Below the pieces are notes generated by a model, which made no database searches, was not told where the DNA came from, and saw only the letters and a program-made list of their open reading frames with translations. A program made the position numbers and the translations under genes. 64,000 nt of DNA from Paracoccus onubensis (GTDB taxonomy: Bacteria > Pseudomonadota > Alphaproteobacteria > Rhodobacterales > Rhodobacteraceae), in NCBI RefSeq assembly GCF_003591515.1, contig NZ_QZCG01000001.1:1-64000 (forward strand), given 5' to 3'. How positions within the stretch are numbered: position 1 is the stretch's first letter; the number at the start of each line of letters is the position of its first letter. This document shows positions 25,394 to 33,661 of the stretch, in pieces.

Positions 25394-26560
25394 ATGCATA
25401 TGAACAGCTCATCTCTCAATGCTCCCCGGATCCATGCGACGGCGGGGTCATCCGGGCGGGCGTGGAAAGCGGTCATCGTCCTCTTGATGGTCCTGTCGGC
25501 CTGCGGAGGGCGTCCGGGGCCAGAGACACTTATCCCTGTTGCCAATCCCGGCGCGGGAACCCAGCGCATAACGCTGCTTGCAGTGACGAACCGGACAAAA
25601 TCCGCCTCGGTGCCCCCTGTTGTCGGCAATGGACGAGGCGTGCCAAGCTACGAGGAATTCACGCTTCAGAACCGTGCTTCGGCTCAGCCCAGCGAAGACG
25701 AGCTCCGTCATCCCTCCAAGGACCCGTCCGAGGATTTCGTTACGGTCGGCCGCCGGCTGATGGACAAGCCGCGATTCGAAGCCGAGGTTGCGCAAATGGC
25801 CGGCACGGATGACCGGATGATCGCCGTCTTCGTGCATGGTTATAATTACAGCTATCAGGAAGCGGTGTTTCGCCTTGCCCAGTTAAGCGCCGACAGTGAC
25901 GGCACATCCGTGCCCATCCTCTTTTCCTGGCCATCCGACGGCCGGACGGCCGGCTATCTTTCAGATCGTGATGCCGCCACCTATGCGCGAGACGATCTTG
26001 CCGGGCTTCTGACCTCGCTGACCGGCGTCGATCCGGGCCGGCGGGTCGTTGTCATCGGCCACAGCATGGGCGCATGGCTGGTGATGGAGACGCTTCGGCA
26101 GTTACGGCTAAAGGGCAGCAACGGCGTGCTTGGACAATTGGAGGTCGTGCTGGCGGCGCCCGATATCGATATGGATGTGTTCCGCAAACAGGCCGATATC
26201 GTCGGCCCCATGTCCGCCCCTCTGACTTTGCTCGTTTCGCCCGATGATCGCGTTCTTGCCGCGTCGGGCAGATTGTCGGGCAATCGCATGCGGCTGGGGC
26301 GGGCGTCGCTGAACGACCCGGAACTGATTGCGCTTGCCGAGCGGAACGGGATGCGGGTCATGGATATCTCTGCCGCGCCGGGCAGCGATGGGCTGAACCA
26401 TGATCGCTATGTCGGCTTCGCCGCACGTTATGCGCGACTGGAACAGGATCAGCAGCAGGGGGATGAATTGCGCCGTGCGGGGGTCTATGTTCTGGATACC
26501 ACGGGCAAGATCCTGTCCGCGCCGTTCAGTGCGGCGGCTACTGTGCTGGGCGGACCATGA
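25394..26560 (+). CDS. Putative lipoprotein alpha/beta-hydrolase (DUF900-like)
   Basis: This 388-residue protein has an N-terminal lipoprotein signal (AVIVLLMVLSAC, lipid-attachment Cys37), so it is probably anchored in a membrane. The alpha/beta-hydrolase domain has FVHGYNYSYQEAVFR near residue 152, the nucleophile elbow GHSMG with Ser224 and a C-terminal His in GLNHDRYVG. This matches the DUF900 family of uncharacterised esterase-like proteins. The start at 25394 gives a good leader; an in-frame ATG lies two codons later. It is not obviously part of either flanking pathway. Its stop is 28 bp from the convergent GntR gene. Confidence 0.75.
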   Translation: MHMNSSSLNAPRIHATAGSSGRAWKAVIVLLMVLSACGGRPGPETLIPVANPGAGTQRITLLAVTNRTKSASVPPVVGNGRGVPSYEEFTLQNRASAQPSEDELRHPSKDPSEDFVTVGRRLMDKPRFEAEVAQMAGTDDRMIAVFVHGYNYSYQEAVFRLAQLSADSDGTSVPILFSWPSDGRTAGYLSDRDAATYARDDLAGLLTSLTGVDPGRRVVVIGHSMGAWLVMETLRQLRLKGSNGVLGQLEVVLAAPDIDMDVFRKQADIVGPMSAPLTLLVSPDDRVLAASGRLSGNRMRLGRASLNDPELIALAERNGMRVMDISAAPGSDGLNHDRYVGFAARYARLEQDQQQGDELRRAGVYVLDTTGKILSAPFSAAATVLGGP

Positions 26561-26588
26561 AGCCCCGGCGACCGATCGCCCGGCGCGG

Positions 26589-27290
26589 CTAGGCCAGCGT
26601 CACCCTGTAGCTCAGCCTGTCTGTCCGGTAGATGCTGTGGCGTCGTTCGATGGGCCGGCCAAGGATGTCATGCGCAAGCCGTTCCACCTGCAGAAGTGGT
26701 GTGCCTTCCACGACCCCGAGGATTTTTGCCTCTTCAGGACCGGCCGGGACGGCGATGATCGTCTCGTCGGCATGCAGCACGATGCAGCCATAAGCCTGCT
26801 GGTACAGAACGTATAATGCGCTTGGTAAAGGCGCGCGGCGTTCGAGCCCGGAAAACAGATCCGCCGGCACGACCGCAGTCTCGATTGCGCTGGCGACGCC
26901 CTGAAGGCTGCGCACACGGTTGATTTCGATCACCGTCAGGGGTGCGCCCTGCAATGTCTCGCGCTCGACATCGGTTGCCGGACGTTCAAGAAGCCGCTCA
27001 TCGATCAGTTCGGGCCGGATGACGTCGCCGTTCCGGTTGCGCAGGCGGAAAAAGTTGAACAGCGAACTGTCCGGCGTCCGTGCCGTGACGAAGGTGCCGC
27101 GGCCCTGTTCGCGACGCACGATGCCATGCTGCTCCAGCATCATCAGTGCCTTGCGCGCCGTTCCCTGCGAGACGCCGGTTTCGCTGGCAAGCTGGGTTTC
27201 GCTTGGAAGCATGCCCCCCGGAAGCACCTCTCCCGAAGCGATTCGCGCGACGATCGTATCGATGACTTTCTGATAGAGCGGAGAACCCAT
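26589..27290 (-). CDS. suyR: GntR-family regulator with UTRA domain (likely controls suyAB)
   Basis: The protein has 233 residues. A winged helix spans about residues 3-72 (LPSETQLASETGVSQGTARKAL, then MLEQHGIVRREQGRGTFV), followed by a UTRA ligand domain of the HutC subfamily. It is divergent from suyA with 147 bp between the start codons, and a perfect 12-bp inverted repeat lies in that gap. It is therefore the likely regulator of sulfolactate degradation. The symbol is a proposal from position; regulators called SuyR elsewhere are not all of this family. Confidence 0.75.
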   Translation of the reverse strand: MGSPLYQKVIDTIVARIASGEVLPGGMLPSETQLASETGVSQGTARKALMMLEQHGIVRREQGRGTFVTARTPDSSLFNFFRLRNRNGDVIRPELIDERLLERPATDVERETLQGAPLTVIEINRVRSLQGVASAIETAVVPADLFSGLERRAPLPSALYVLYQQAYGCIVLHADETIIAVPAGPEEAKILGVVEGTPLLQVERLAHDILGRPIERRHSIYRTDRLSYRVTLA

Positions 27291-27347
27291 TGGCGATGCC
27301 GTCCTTTGTCATTTTTTCCAGTCTAGCATGAGCCTGCCCGGCAGGAA

Positions 27348-27393
27348 ATAACATATATAATTATTCTTGTATAAGACTTAATATATATGTTAT
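27348..27393. promoter_or_regulatory. Long inverted repeat in the suyR-suyA intergenic region
   Basis: ATAACATATATA (27348-27359) and TATATATGTTAT (27382-27393) are perfect 12-bp arms around a 22-bp AT-rich centre. The centre holds a second imperfect dyad, TCTT-GTAT-AAGA. The region is far richer in AT than its surroundings. It is a strong candidate operator for the divergent GntR/UTRA regulator and overlaps the likely promoters of both genes. Confidence 0.6.
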
Positions 27394-27437
27394 CTCGGCT
27401 CCAAGGATTTCATGCCATCATCGAAAGGGAGGATCCT

Positions 27438-27725
27438 TTGAGCATTCCGCAACTTCTGGTCCACGATCACGAGGACAATGTCGGCGTTGTCGTCGTCGAA
27501 AATCTTGGCGCGGGCACCGATATGCTATGTGTCGTTACGGCCGATAATTCCGATTTCCGGCTGACTGCGAAGGCCGATATTCCGATCGGTCACAAGGTCG
27601 CGCTCAAGCCGCTGAAGGCGGGCGATACCGTGATCAAATATGGCGAGGATATCGGCAAGATGGTCGGCGACGCCGAGGTCGGCGGCCATGTCCACGTCCA
27701 CAACTGCAAAACGAAACGGTGGTAA
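27438..27725 (+). CDS. suyA: (2R)-sulfolactate sulfo-lyase, small subunit
   Basis: This 95-residue SAF-domain protein matches SuyA as I remember it from Paracoccus pantotrophus: PQLLVHDHEDNVGVVVVE, GTDMLCVVTADNSDF and the ending HVHVHNCKTKRW. I chose a TTG start at 27438 because GGGAGG sits 5 bases upstream; the ATG at 27387 has no such site and would add an unrelated leader. SuyA and SuyB together eliminate sulfite from (R)-3-sulfolactate, giving pyruvate. The gene is 3 bp ahead of suyB. Confidence 0.93.
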   Translation: MSIPQLLVHDHEDNVGVVVVENLGAGTDMLCVVTADNSDFRLTAKADIPIGHKVALKPLKAGDTVIKYGEDIGKMVGDAEVGGHVHVHNCKTKRW

Positions 27726-27728
27726 GTC

Positions 27729-28910
27729 ATGGCTCTTGATTTCAGCAATATGACCGTAAAGGCATGGCGTCGCGAGAACGGCCGGGTCGGCGTGCGCAAC
27801 CATGTCCTGATCCTGCCGGTTGACGATATCTCGAATGCGGCCTGCGAGGCGGTGGCCAATAACGTCAAGGGAACGCTGGCCATCCCGCATGCATATGGGC
27901 GCCTGCAATTCGGCGAGGATCTGGAACTGCATTTCCGCACCATGATCGGCACGGGCGCGAATCCCAATGTCGCGGCGGTCGTCGTCATCGGGATCGAGCC
28001 GGAATGGACTCAGGTGATCGTCGATGGCATCGCAAAGACCGGCAAGCCCGTCACCGGTTTCTCGATCGAACAGAAGGGCGATTTCGAGACCATCCGGCAG
28101 GCAAGCTGGAAGGCCAAGGAATATGTCCATTGGTCGACCGAATTGCAGAAAGAGGATTGTCCGCTTTCGGATCTGTGGGTTTCGACGAAATGCGGCGAAA
28201 GCGATACCACGACCGGCCTGTCCTCCTGTCCGACGGTCGGAAACATGTATGACAAGCTGCTGCCGCATGGCCTGTATGGCTGCTTCGGCGAAACATCCGA
28301 GATCACCGGGGCCGAGCATATCTGCGAAAAACGCGCCGCGAATCCCGAGACTGCGGCCAAGTTCAGGAAGATCTGGCAGGCCTATCAGGATGATGTGATC
28401 GAAGCCTACAAGACCTCGGACCTGTCGGACAGCCAGCCGACCAAGGGCAATATCCTTGGCGGGCTGACGACGATCGAGGAAAAGGCGCTTGGGAACCTTG
28501 AAAAGATCGGCCGCACCTCGACCTATATCGATGCGGTCGGCCCTGCGGAATCCCCCGAAAAGGGGCCGGGGCTGTATTTCATGGACAGTTCCTCGGCGGC
28601 TGCGGAATGCGTGACGCTGATGGCGGCGGGTGGCTTTGTCATCCACACTTTCCCGACCGGACAGGGCAATGTGGTTGGCAATCCGATCGTGCCGGTCATC
28701 AAGATCTCGGGGAACCCGCGCACCCTGCGCACCATGTCCGAACATATCGACGTGGATGTGACCGGCGTGCTGACCCGTGAAATGACCATCGACGAGGCCG
28801 GCGATTCCCTGATCGACATGATCGTCCGCACCGCCAATGGCCGCGCGACAGCAGCCGAGGCCCTTGGTCACCGCGAATTCTCGATGACCAAACTCTATCG
28901 CAGCGCCTGA
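27729..28910 (+). CDS. suyB: (2R)-sulfolactate sulfo-lyase, large subunit
   Basis: The 393-residue protein is of the UxaA/altronate dehydratase large-subunit family. Nearly the whole sequence matches SuyB as I recall it. Examples are [26 protein letters not shown] at residues 18-43, [23 protein letters not shown] near 68, [13 protein letters not shown] near 153, [22 protein letters not shown] near 278 and [13 protein letters not shown] at the end. Conserved Cys and acidic residues suggest an iron or Fe-S cofactor, as proposed for the family. The product sulfite would need oxidation or export, and no such gene lies in this window. Confidence 0.95.
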   Translation: MALDFSNMTVKAWRRENGRVGVRNHVLILPVDDISNAACEAVANNVKGTLAIPHAYGRLQFGEDLELHFRTMIGTGANPNVAAVVVIGIEPEWTQVIVDGIAKTGKPVTGFSIEQKGDFETIRQASWKAKEYVHWSTELQKEDCPLSDLWVSTKCGESDTTTGLSSCPTVGNMYDKLLPHGLYGCFGETSEITGAEHICEKRAANPETAAKFRKIWQAYQDDVIEAYKTSDLSDSQPTKGNILGGLTTIEEKALGNLEKIGRTSTYIDAVGPAESPEKGPGLYFMDSSSAAAECVTLMAAGGFVIHTFPTGQGNVVGNPIVPVIKISGNPRTLRTMSEHIDVDVTGVLTREMTIDEAGDSLIDMIVRTANGRATAAEALGHREFSMTKLYRSA

Positions 28911-28923
28911 TCGCGCTGCCGTT

Positions 28924-28954
28924 CCGCCGCCCTCTCTGAAGGAGAAGGCGGCGG
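28924..28954 (+). terminator. Hairpin between suyB and slcC
   Basis: CCGCCGCC (28924-28931) and GGCGGCGG (28947-28954) form a perfect 8-bp stem with a 15-base loop, 13 bp after the suyB stop. It may partly terminate transcription or protect the suyAB mRNA, setting a different expression level for slcC-comC. No T-run follows. Confidence 0.4.
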
Positions 28955-29092
28955 GCGGGATCGCACCCGGGGCTGCAAGGCAAAACGGGCGGGAAGACGA
29001 CATGTCCGGCGCCATCCTCCTTGCTGGTGGTGCGGGTGCTGAATCTTCCCGTGCCCGCCGGCCTGCTGTTCTGACTTATGGAAAGGAAGCGG

Positions 29093-30028
29093 ATGTCACG
29101 CGTCGTCATCACCGAATTCATGGATGAAAGCGCCGTTCAGCGGCTGTCTGCGGTCGCCCCGACACGATACGAACCCGATCTGGTCGACCGTCGCGACGAT
29201 CTGCTTGCAGCGGTGGCCGATGCCGAGGTGCTGGTGGTTCGCAACCGCACCCGTGTTGACGCGGCGCTGCTGGAGGCCGGAAGCGGGCTGCGCGTCGTCG
29301 GGCGATTGGGGGTCGGGCTGGACAATATCGATCTGGATGCCTGCAAGGCCCGGGACGTGCAGGTCTGGCCCGCAACCGGGGCGAATGATCTGGCGGTGGC
29401 GGAATATGTCATCACCACCGCCCTGATGCTGCTTCGGGGCGCTTATCTGAGTTCGCATCAGGTGGCGGCGGGCGACTGGCCGCGGCAGCGACTTATCGGC
29501 GGGGAACTGTCGGGCCGCGTGATGGGGCTGCTTGGCTTCGGCGCCATCGCGCGTGAAGTTGCGGCAAGAGCCGGGGCGCTTGGCATGACGATCATCGCGC
29601 ATGATCCTCATCTCGATGCGTCCGATCCGGCATGGACCATGGCGGAACCTGTCTCTCTGGATGATCTTCTGGCGCGATCTGACGTGCTTAGCCTGCATGT
29701 TCCGCTGACATCGCAAACGCGGCATGTCATCAATGCCGAATCCCTGTCGGGGATGCGGGCATCTGCGGTGCTGATCAACGCGGCGCGTGGCGGCGTGGTG
29801 GATGAGGATGCGCTGGCCGATGCACTGAAAGCCGGTCGGCTCGCCGGTGCCGCGCTGGACGTCTTCGAGGCAGAGCCGCTGACGGCCGAGGCAGGCGCAC
29901 GGTTTGCCGGGCTTGCGAATGTCATCCTCACGCCGCATATCGCCGGGGTTACCGAGGAATCGAATATCCGCGTCAGCAGTCTGATCGCGGACAAGGTACT
30001 GGATTATCTGAAGGAAAAGGTTTCGTAG
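29093..30028 (+). CDS. slcC: (S)-sulfolactate dehydrogenase
   Basis: This 311-residue D-isomer-specific 2-hydroxyacid dehydrogenase has a Rossmann motif GLLGFGAIAREVA near residue 144, the catalytic Arg in NAARGGVVDE near 228, Glu in FEAEPL near 257 and His in LTPHIAGVTEES near 282. Next to suyAB and comC it fits SlcC, which oxidises (S)-3-sulfolactate to sulfopyruvate with NAD+. The start at 29093 is chosen because AAGGAAGCGG precedes it. The pair SlcC/ComC acts as a racemase that feeds (R)-sulfolactate to SuyAB. Confidence 0.87.
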   Translation: MSRVVITEFMDESAVQRLSAVAPTRYEPDLVDRRDDLLAAVADAEVLVVRNRTRVDAALLEAGSGLRVVGRLGVGLDNIDLDACKARDVQVWPATGANDLAVAEYVITTALMLLRGAYLSSHQVAAGDWPRQRLIGGELSGRVMGLLGFGAIAREVAARAGALGMTIIAHDPHLDASDPAWTMAEPVSLDDLLARSDVLSLHVPLTSQTRHVINAESLSGMRASAVLINAARGGVVDEDALADALKAGRLAGAALDVFEAEPLTAEAGARFAGLANVILTPHIAGVTEESNIRVSSLIADKVLDYLKEKVS

Positions 30029-31054
30029 ATGCCGCGTCTTACCCTGCCGCAAACCCATCGGCTTGTCACCGAAACCCTGATGCGCTGCCGGACTTCGGGG
30101 CCGAATGCCGAAGCCGTGGCCGACGCGCTTGTCGCCGCGGAACAGGTCGGCCAGGCCGGTCACGGGCTGCGGCGCGTACCCTCTTATGCCGCGCAGGCGC
30201 TGAGCGGCAAGGTTGACGGACATGCAACCCCCGTCACCCGACAGGGACGGCCGGGCCTGCTGACCGTGGATGCCTGTCACGGCTTCGCCTATCCGGCAAT
30301 CGATCTGGCCGTGGACTGGCTGACTACCGCGACCCGGCAACAGGGCATCGCCGTCGCCGGTATCACCCGTTCGCATCATTGCGGGGTTGCGGGTGTTACG
30401 GTGGAGCGTCTGGCCGATGCCGGGCTTGTCGGGATCATGTTCGCGAATTCCCCGGCTGCGATGGCGCCCTGGGGTGGGCGCAGGGCGTTGTTCGGCACCA
30501 ATCCGATCGCCTTCGCCGCGCCTCGTCCGGATGGGCATCCTGCCATCGTGGTCGATGTGTCGCTGTCGAAGGTAGCACGAGGCAAGATCATGGCAGCCGA
30601 GCAGCGGGGCGATATGATCCCGGCAGGCTGGGCCCTTGACGCCGAGGGACAGGAGACCACCGATCCCAGGGCCGCTTTGGCGGGAACCATGGTCCCGATG
30701 GGGGATGCCAAGGGCACGGCGCTTGCGCTGATGGTCGAGTTGCTGTCCGCGGGGCTGGTTGGTGCGCATTTCGGTTATGAGGCCTCGTCCTTCTTCAGTG
30801 CCGAGGGGCCCGCCCCCGGAGTCGGACAGATGATCCTTGCCATTGATCCGGCCGCCTTTGCCGGGCCGGGGGAGGGTCAAGGTTCGGCTGCGGCGCTGGA
30901 CCGTATCGATGAACTGGCAAAAGCAATCGAGGCGGAATCCGGTGCGCGCGTACCCGGCGCCCGCCGGGCCGAGCTGAAACGGCAGGCAGCGGCGGAAGGA
31001 ATATCCGTCGACGACGCCCTGCTATCCGAAATCGAGGCCCTTGGGGCGTCATGA
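30029..31054 (+). CDS. comC: (R)-sulfolactate dehydrogenase (Ldh2/MDH2 family)
   Basis: The 341-residue protein is of the type-2 malate/lactate dehydrogenase family. Family features are GHGLRRVPSY near residue 47, the SHHCGVAG segment near 115, PWGGRRALFGTNPIAFAAPR near 147 and KGTALALMVELLSAGL near 226. ATG follows the slcC stop directly, so the two genes are coupled. In sulfolactate degraders ComC reduces sulfopyruvate to (R)-3-sulfolactate with NADPH. That is the form cleaved by SuyAB. Confidence 0.87.
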   Translation: MPRLTLPQTHRLVTETLMRCRTSGPNAEAVADALVAAEQVGQAGHGLRRVPSYAAQALSGKVDGHATPVTRQGRPGLLTVDACHGFAYPAIDLAVDWLTTATRQQGIAVAGITRSHHCGVAGVTVERLADAGLVGIMFANSPAAMAPWGGRRALFGTNPIAFAAPRPDGHPAIVVDVSLSKVARGKIMAAEQRGDMIPAGWALDAEGQETTDPRAALAGTMVPMGDAKGTALALMVELLSAGLVGAHFGYEASSFFSAEGPAPGVGQMILAIDPAAFAGPGEGQGSAAALDRIDELAKAIEAESGARVPGARRAELKRQAAAEGISVDDALLSEIEALGAS

Positions 31055-31084
31055 CTCCGCATAGGGCGAAAAACCGGTACTGAA

Positions 31085-32134
31085 TCAGTCTTTCGCAGGT
31101 GGGGCGGTGGACTCGCGGATGATGAAAGAGAAATTCACCTGCTGATGTTTTATCGGCGTCTGCCCGGCAAGAAGATCGACCAGATAGCGTCCCGCGCGCA
31201 CCCAGATCTCGTTGGTCGGGATCTGGATTGTGGTCAGGCTGGGAATCAGATGGCGGCTCCAGTCCAGATCGTCAAAGCCGACTACGGACAGATCACGCGG
31301 CACGTCGCATCCCATACGGATCGCTGCAAGCATGACACCATAGGCGATGACGTCATTGCCGCAGATGATCGCGGTCGGCCGGGATTCCCCCTGCAGCAAG
31401 GTTCTGGCGGCATCTCCGGCATCCGCCAGACTGTAATCGACCTGCAGCAGCCAGTCTGGCCCCGGTGCGCATCCCTGCTGATCGAGGATCTCCATGATTC
31501 CCCTTAACCGGGCCTGTGCGCGGTCGTTATTGCGCTGATGCGCCGCCACTACCGCGATCTTCCTGTGACCAAGCCCGGCGATATAGCGGGCAACCACGCG
31601 CCCCGCCTCGTAATTGTCCACGCCGACAGAGGGGTAGGGCTTGGCCGGTTCGCAAAGGCCGACATTCACGAATGGGATACCGTTGGTCTCAAGCAGACGG
31701 CGCAGGATCGCGTGACGTTCATCACCGCGCAGGATCAGGGCATCAATCCCCCGCGCCACGAGATTCCGGGCCTGCTGCAACTCGACATCGATATCATATT
31801 CGTTCGTCGCAAGAAGCAGAAGATAATCCTTCGTCGCCAGATAGCTTTGCAATGCCTGAAGTCCCTGGGCGAACATCGCGTTGTCCACGGTAGGAACGAT
31901 GGCCCCGATCGTGCGCGTGCGCCGCGACGACAATGCCCGCGCCGAAGCGTGCGGTATGTAACCGGTTTCATCTATCACCCGACTGATCTTGTCGCGCAGA
32001 TCCGCGCCAACCGATTCGGGCTTGTTCAGGAAACGCGATACCGTAGCGGTAGAGACCCCGGCGCGGCGTGCGATGTCCCGAATGCCTATGGAGCGCGCCT
32101 GAACAGCCGATTTATCGGGATTTTCTTTTCTCAT
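31085..32134 (-). CDS. LacI-family transcriptional regulator
   Basis: The protein has 349 residues. The helix-turn-helix is at about residues 17-42 (IGIRDIARRAGVSTATVSRFLN), followed by the hinge and a periplasmic-binding-protein-like sugar domain ending in SVVGFDDLDWSRHLIPSLTTI. GGAGG precedes the ATG. It is divergent from the sugar ABC operon at 32286, and a perfect TGTAACCGGTTACA operator overlaps that operon's -10 region. It should therefore repress the operon until an inducer, likely the imported sugar or a derivative, binds. Confidence 0.92.
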   Translation of the reverse strand: MRKENPDKSAVQARSIGIRDIARRAGVSTATVSRFLNKPESVGADLRDKISRVIDETGYIPHASARALSSRRTRTIGAIVPTVDNAMFAQGLQALQSYLATKDYLLLLATNEYDIDVELQQARNLVARGIDALILRGDERHAILRRLLETNGIPFVNVGLCEPAKPYPSVGVDNYEAGRVVARYIAGLGHRKIAVVAAHQRNNDRAQARLRGIMEILDQQGCAPGPDWLLQVDYSLADAGDAARTLLQGESRPTAIICGNDVIAYGVMLAAIRMGCDVPRDLSVVGFDDLDWSRHLIPSLTTIQIPTNEIWVRAGRYLVDLLAGQTPIKHQQVNFSFIIRESTAPPAKD

Positions 32135-32157
32135 TTATACCTCCAGGACCTTTCTAC

Positions 32158-32172
32158 CCGGCATTTTGCCGG
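32158..32172. other. Small hairpin in the lacI-type divergent region
   Basis: CCGGCA and TGCCGG flank TTT, 24 bp upstream of the LacI-type gene start. It may affect the leader of that gene. The role is unknown. Confidence 0.3.
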
Positions 32173-32213
32173 CAAGACAACACTGATTGCCGAGATCCGG
32201 CCGGCGGGAATCG

Positions 32214-32252
32214 TTGACGCCTCAATTCACAGATGATATGTAACCGGTTACA
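32214..32252 (+). promoter_or_regulatory. Promoter with LacI-type operator
   Basis: TTGACG (32214-32219) and TATGTA (32237-32242) are separated by 17 bp. The perfect 14-bp palindrome TGTAACCGGTTACA (32239-32252) overlaps the -10 element and the likely start point. TAACCGGTTA is a typical LacI/GalR-family operator core, so the divergent LacI-type protein is the expected repressor. Confidence 0.8.
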
Positions 32253-32285
32253 GGCTTCGAGAGAAGCAGGCAGGGAGGAGAACCG

Positions 32286-33581
32286 ATGTATATCACGCGC
32301 AGGGGAGTCGCCTGTCTGACGGCGGCACTGGCCACGGTCTGGGTGACTTCCGCGGCCGCCCAGGAATTCGACTGGAAGGCGCATTCGGGCGAGACGATCA
32401 CATTTCTCGCCAACAGCAACCCATTGGGGCAATTGCTGATCGATCATGCCGATGAATTCGAGGAGTTGACCGGCATCACACTTGAGGTCGACAGCTATCA
32501 GGAACAGCAAATGCGCCAGCGCCTGATGACGGTCATGAATGCGCGCAGCGATGAGGTGGATGTCTTCATGACACTTCCGTCGCGCGAGGGGATGCAGTTC
32601 GCCTCAGCGGGCTGGTATGCGGATCTGACGCCGTATATTCAGGACAGCGTTTCGCCAGATTACGACGCAGACGGTTTCGGCAAGGCGCTTATGGACGCGG
32701 CGACCTTTGACGGGCAATTGACCGCGGTGCCGCTGAATATCGAGGGGCCGCTGCTTTATTACAGAACGGATGTCTTCGAGGAATGCGGTCTCGATGCGCC
32801 CTCTTCGCTGGAAGGGCTTGCGGATACCGCTGCCAAGCTGAAGGAATGCACCGATCTTACGCCTTTCGCATCCCGCGGCCTTGCTCCGGCGGCACCTTAT
32901 TCTTTCTCGGCCTTCATGCATAACATGGGCGGCCAGTATATCGTCGACGGCGAATCCGCGATGTGCTCGCCCGAGGCAAAACAGGCGCTGACTCTCTATT
33001 CCGATCTTCTGAAGAATTATGGACCTCCGGGTGTGGTCAATTACAGCTTCCAGCAACTGACCGCGCTGTATAGCGCCGGGCGTTCGGCGATGTCTTTCGA
33101 ATCCTCGAATGAATTCGGCCTGATCATGGAAAGCGGCGACCGGCTGGAAGATACCGCCATCGTTCCGTTGCCCGAGGGTCCGGGCGGATCGCATCCCACA
33201 GTGATCGGCTGGGGGATGGCGATCTCGGCCAATTCGGCCAATCCCGATGCCGCATGGTATTTCCTGCAATGGGCGTCCAGCCCCGAGATGCAGGCCAAAT
33301 TCGCGCTGGAGGGTATCGCCCCCCCGCGCGCAGCCGTCGCGGATTCCGCCGATTACAAGGCCTGGCTGGAAGAAAGCCCGGTGCGCCAGCAATGGCATGA
33401 TGCGCTGGCCATTCTGGCGGAAACCGGCACGTCGGAAATCGGCTATCCGATCATCGCAAATCCGGAATCGCGGGAACATATCGGTCAGGCGATTGGCGAT
33501 ATGCTGCTTGGGACCGCCTCGGTCGATCAGGCCTGCGCCAAGGCGGATACGGCGTTGAACGAATTGATCGCCCGCGACTGA
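32286..33581 (+). CDS. Sugar ABC transporter substrate-binding protein (family 1)
   Basis: This 431-residue periplasmic protein has a Sec signal peptide (cleavage after AAA, mature QEFDWK). Family-1 sugar-binding features are QRLMTVMNARSDEVDVFM near residue 76, PLNIEGPLLYYRTDVFEECGLD near 147 and the FSAFMHNMGGQYI region near 208. AGGGAGGAGA lies just upstream of the ATG. It is the first gene of a nine-gene operon under the LacI-type regulator. The ligand may be a sulfosugar such as sulfoquinovose or its glyceride, inferred only from the downstream kinase and the suy genes. Confidence 0.88.
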   Translation: MYITRRGVACLTAALATVWVTSAAAQEFDWKAHSGETITFLANSNPLGQLLIDHADEFEELTGITLEVDSYQEQQMRQRLMTVMNARSDEVDVFMTLPSREGMQFASAGWYADLTPYIQDSVSPDYDADGFGKALMDAATFDGQLTAVPLNIEGPLLYYRTDVFEECGLDAPSSLEGLADTAAKLKECTDLTPFASRGLAPAAPYSFSAFMHNMGGQYIVDGESAMCSPEAKQALTLYSDLLKNYGPPGVVNYSFQQLTALYSAGRSAMSFESSNEFGLIMESGDRLEDTAIVPLPEGPGGSHPTVIGWGMAISANSANPDAAWYFLQWASSPEMQAKFALEGIAPPRAAVADSADYKAWLEESPVRQQWHDALAILAETGTSEIGYPIIANPESREHIGQAIGDMLLGTASVDQACAKADTALNELIARD

Positions 33582-33661
33582 ACGACCTGTGAATGCAGAT
33601 GCGACCGGCGGGGTGCCGCCGGTCGATCCCGAGGCCATGACCGAATGAGGGGATCAGCTCC

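Noticed and set aside
27729..28910. SuyB read as altronate or galactarate dehydratase
   Set aside because: The sequence agrees with SuyB along nearly its whole length. The small subunit, slcC and comC next to it support sulfolactate, and no hexuronate genes adjoin.
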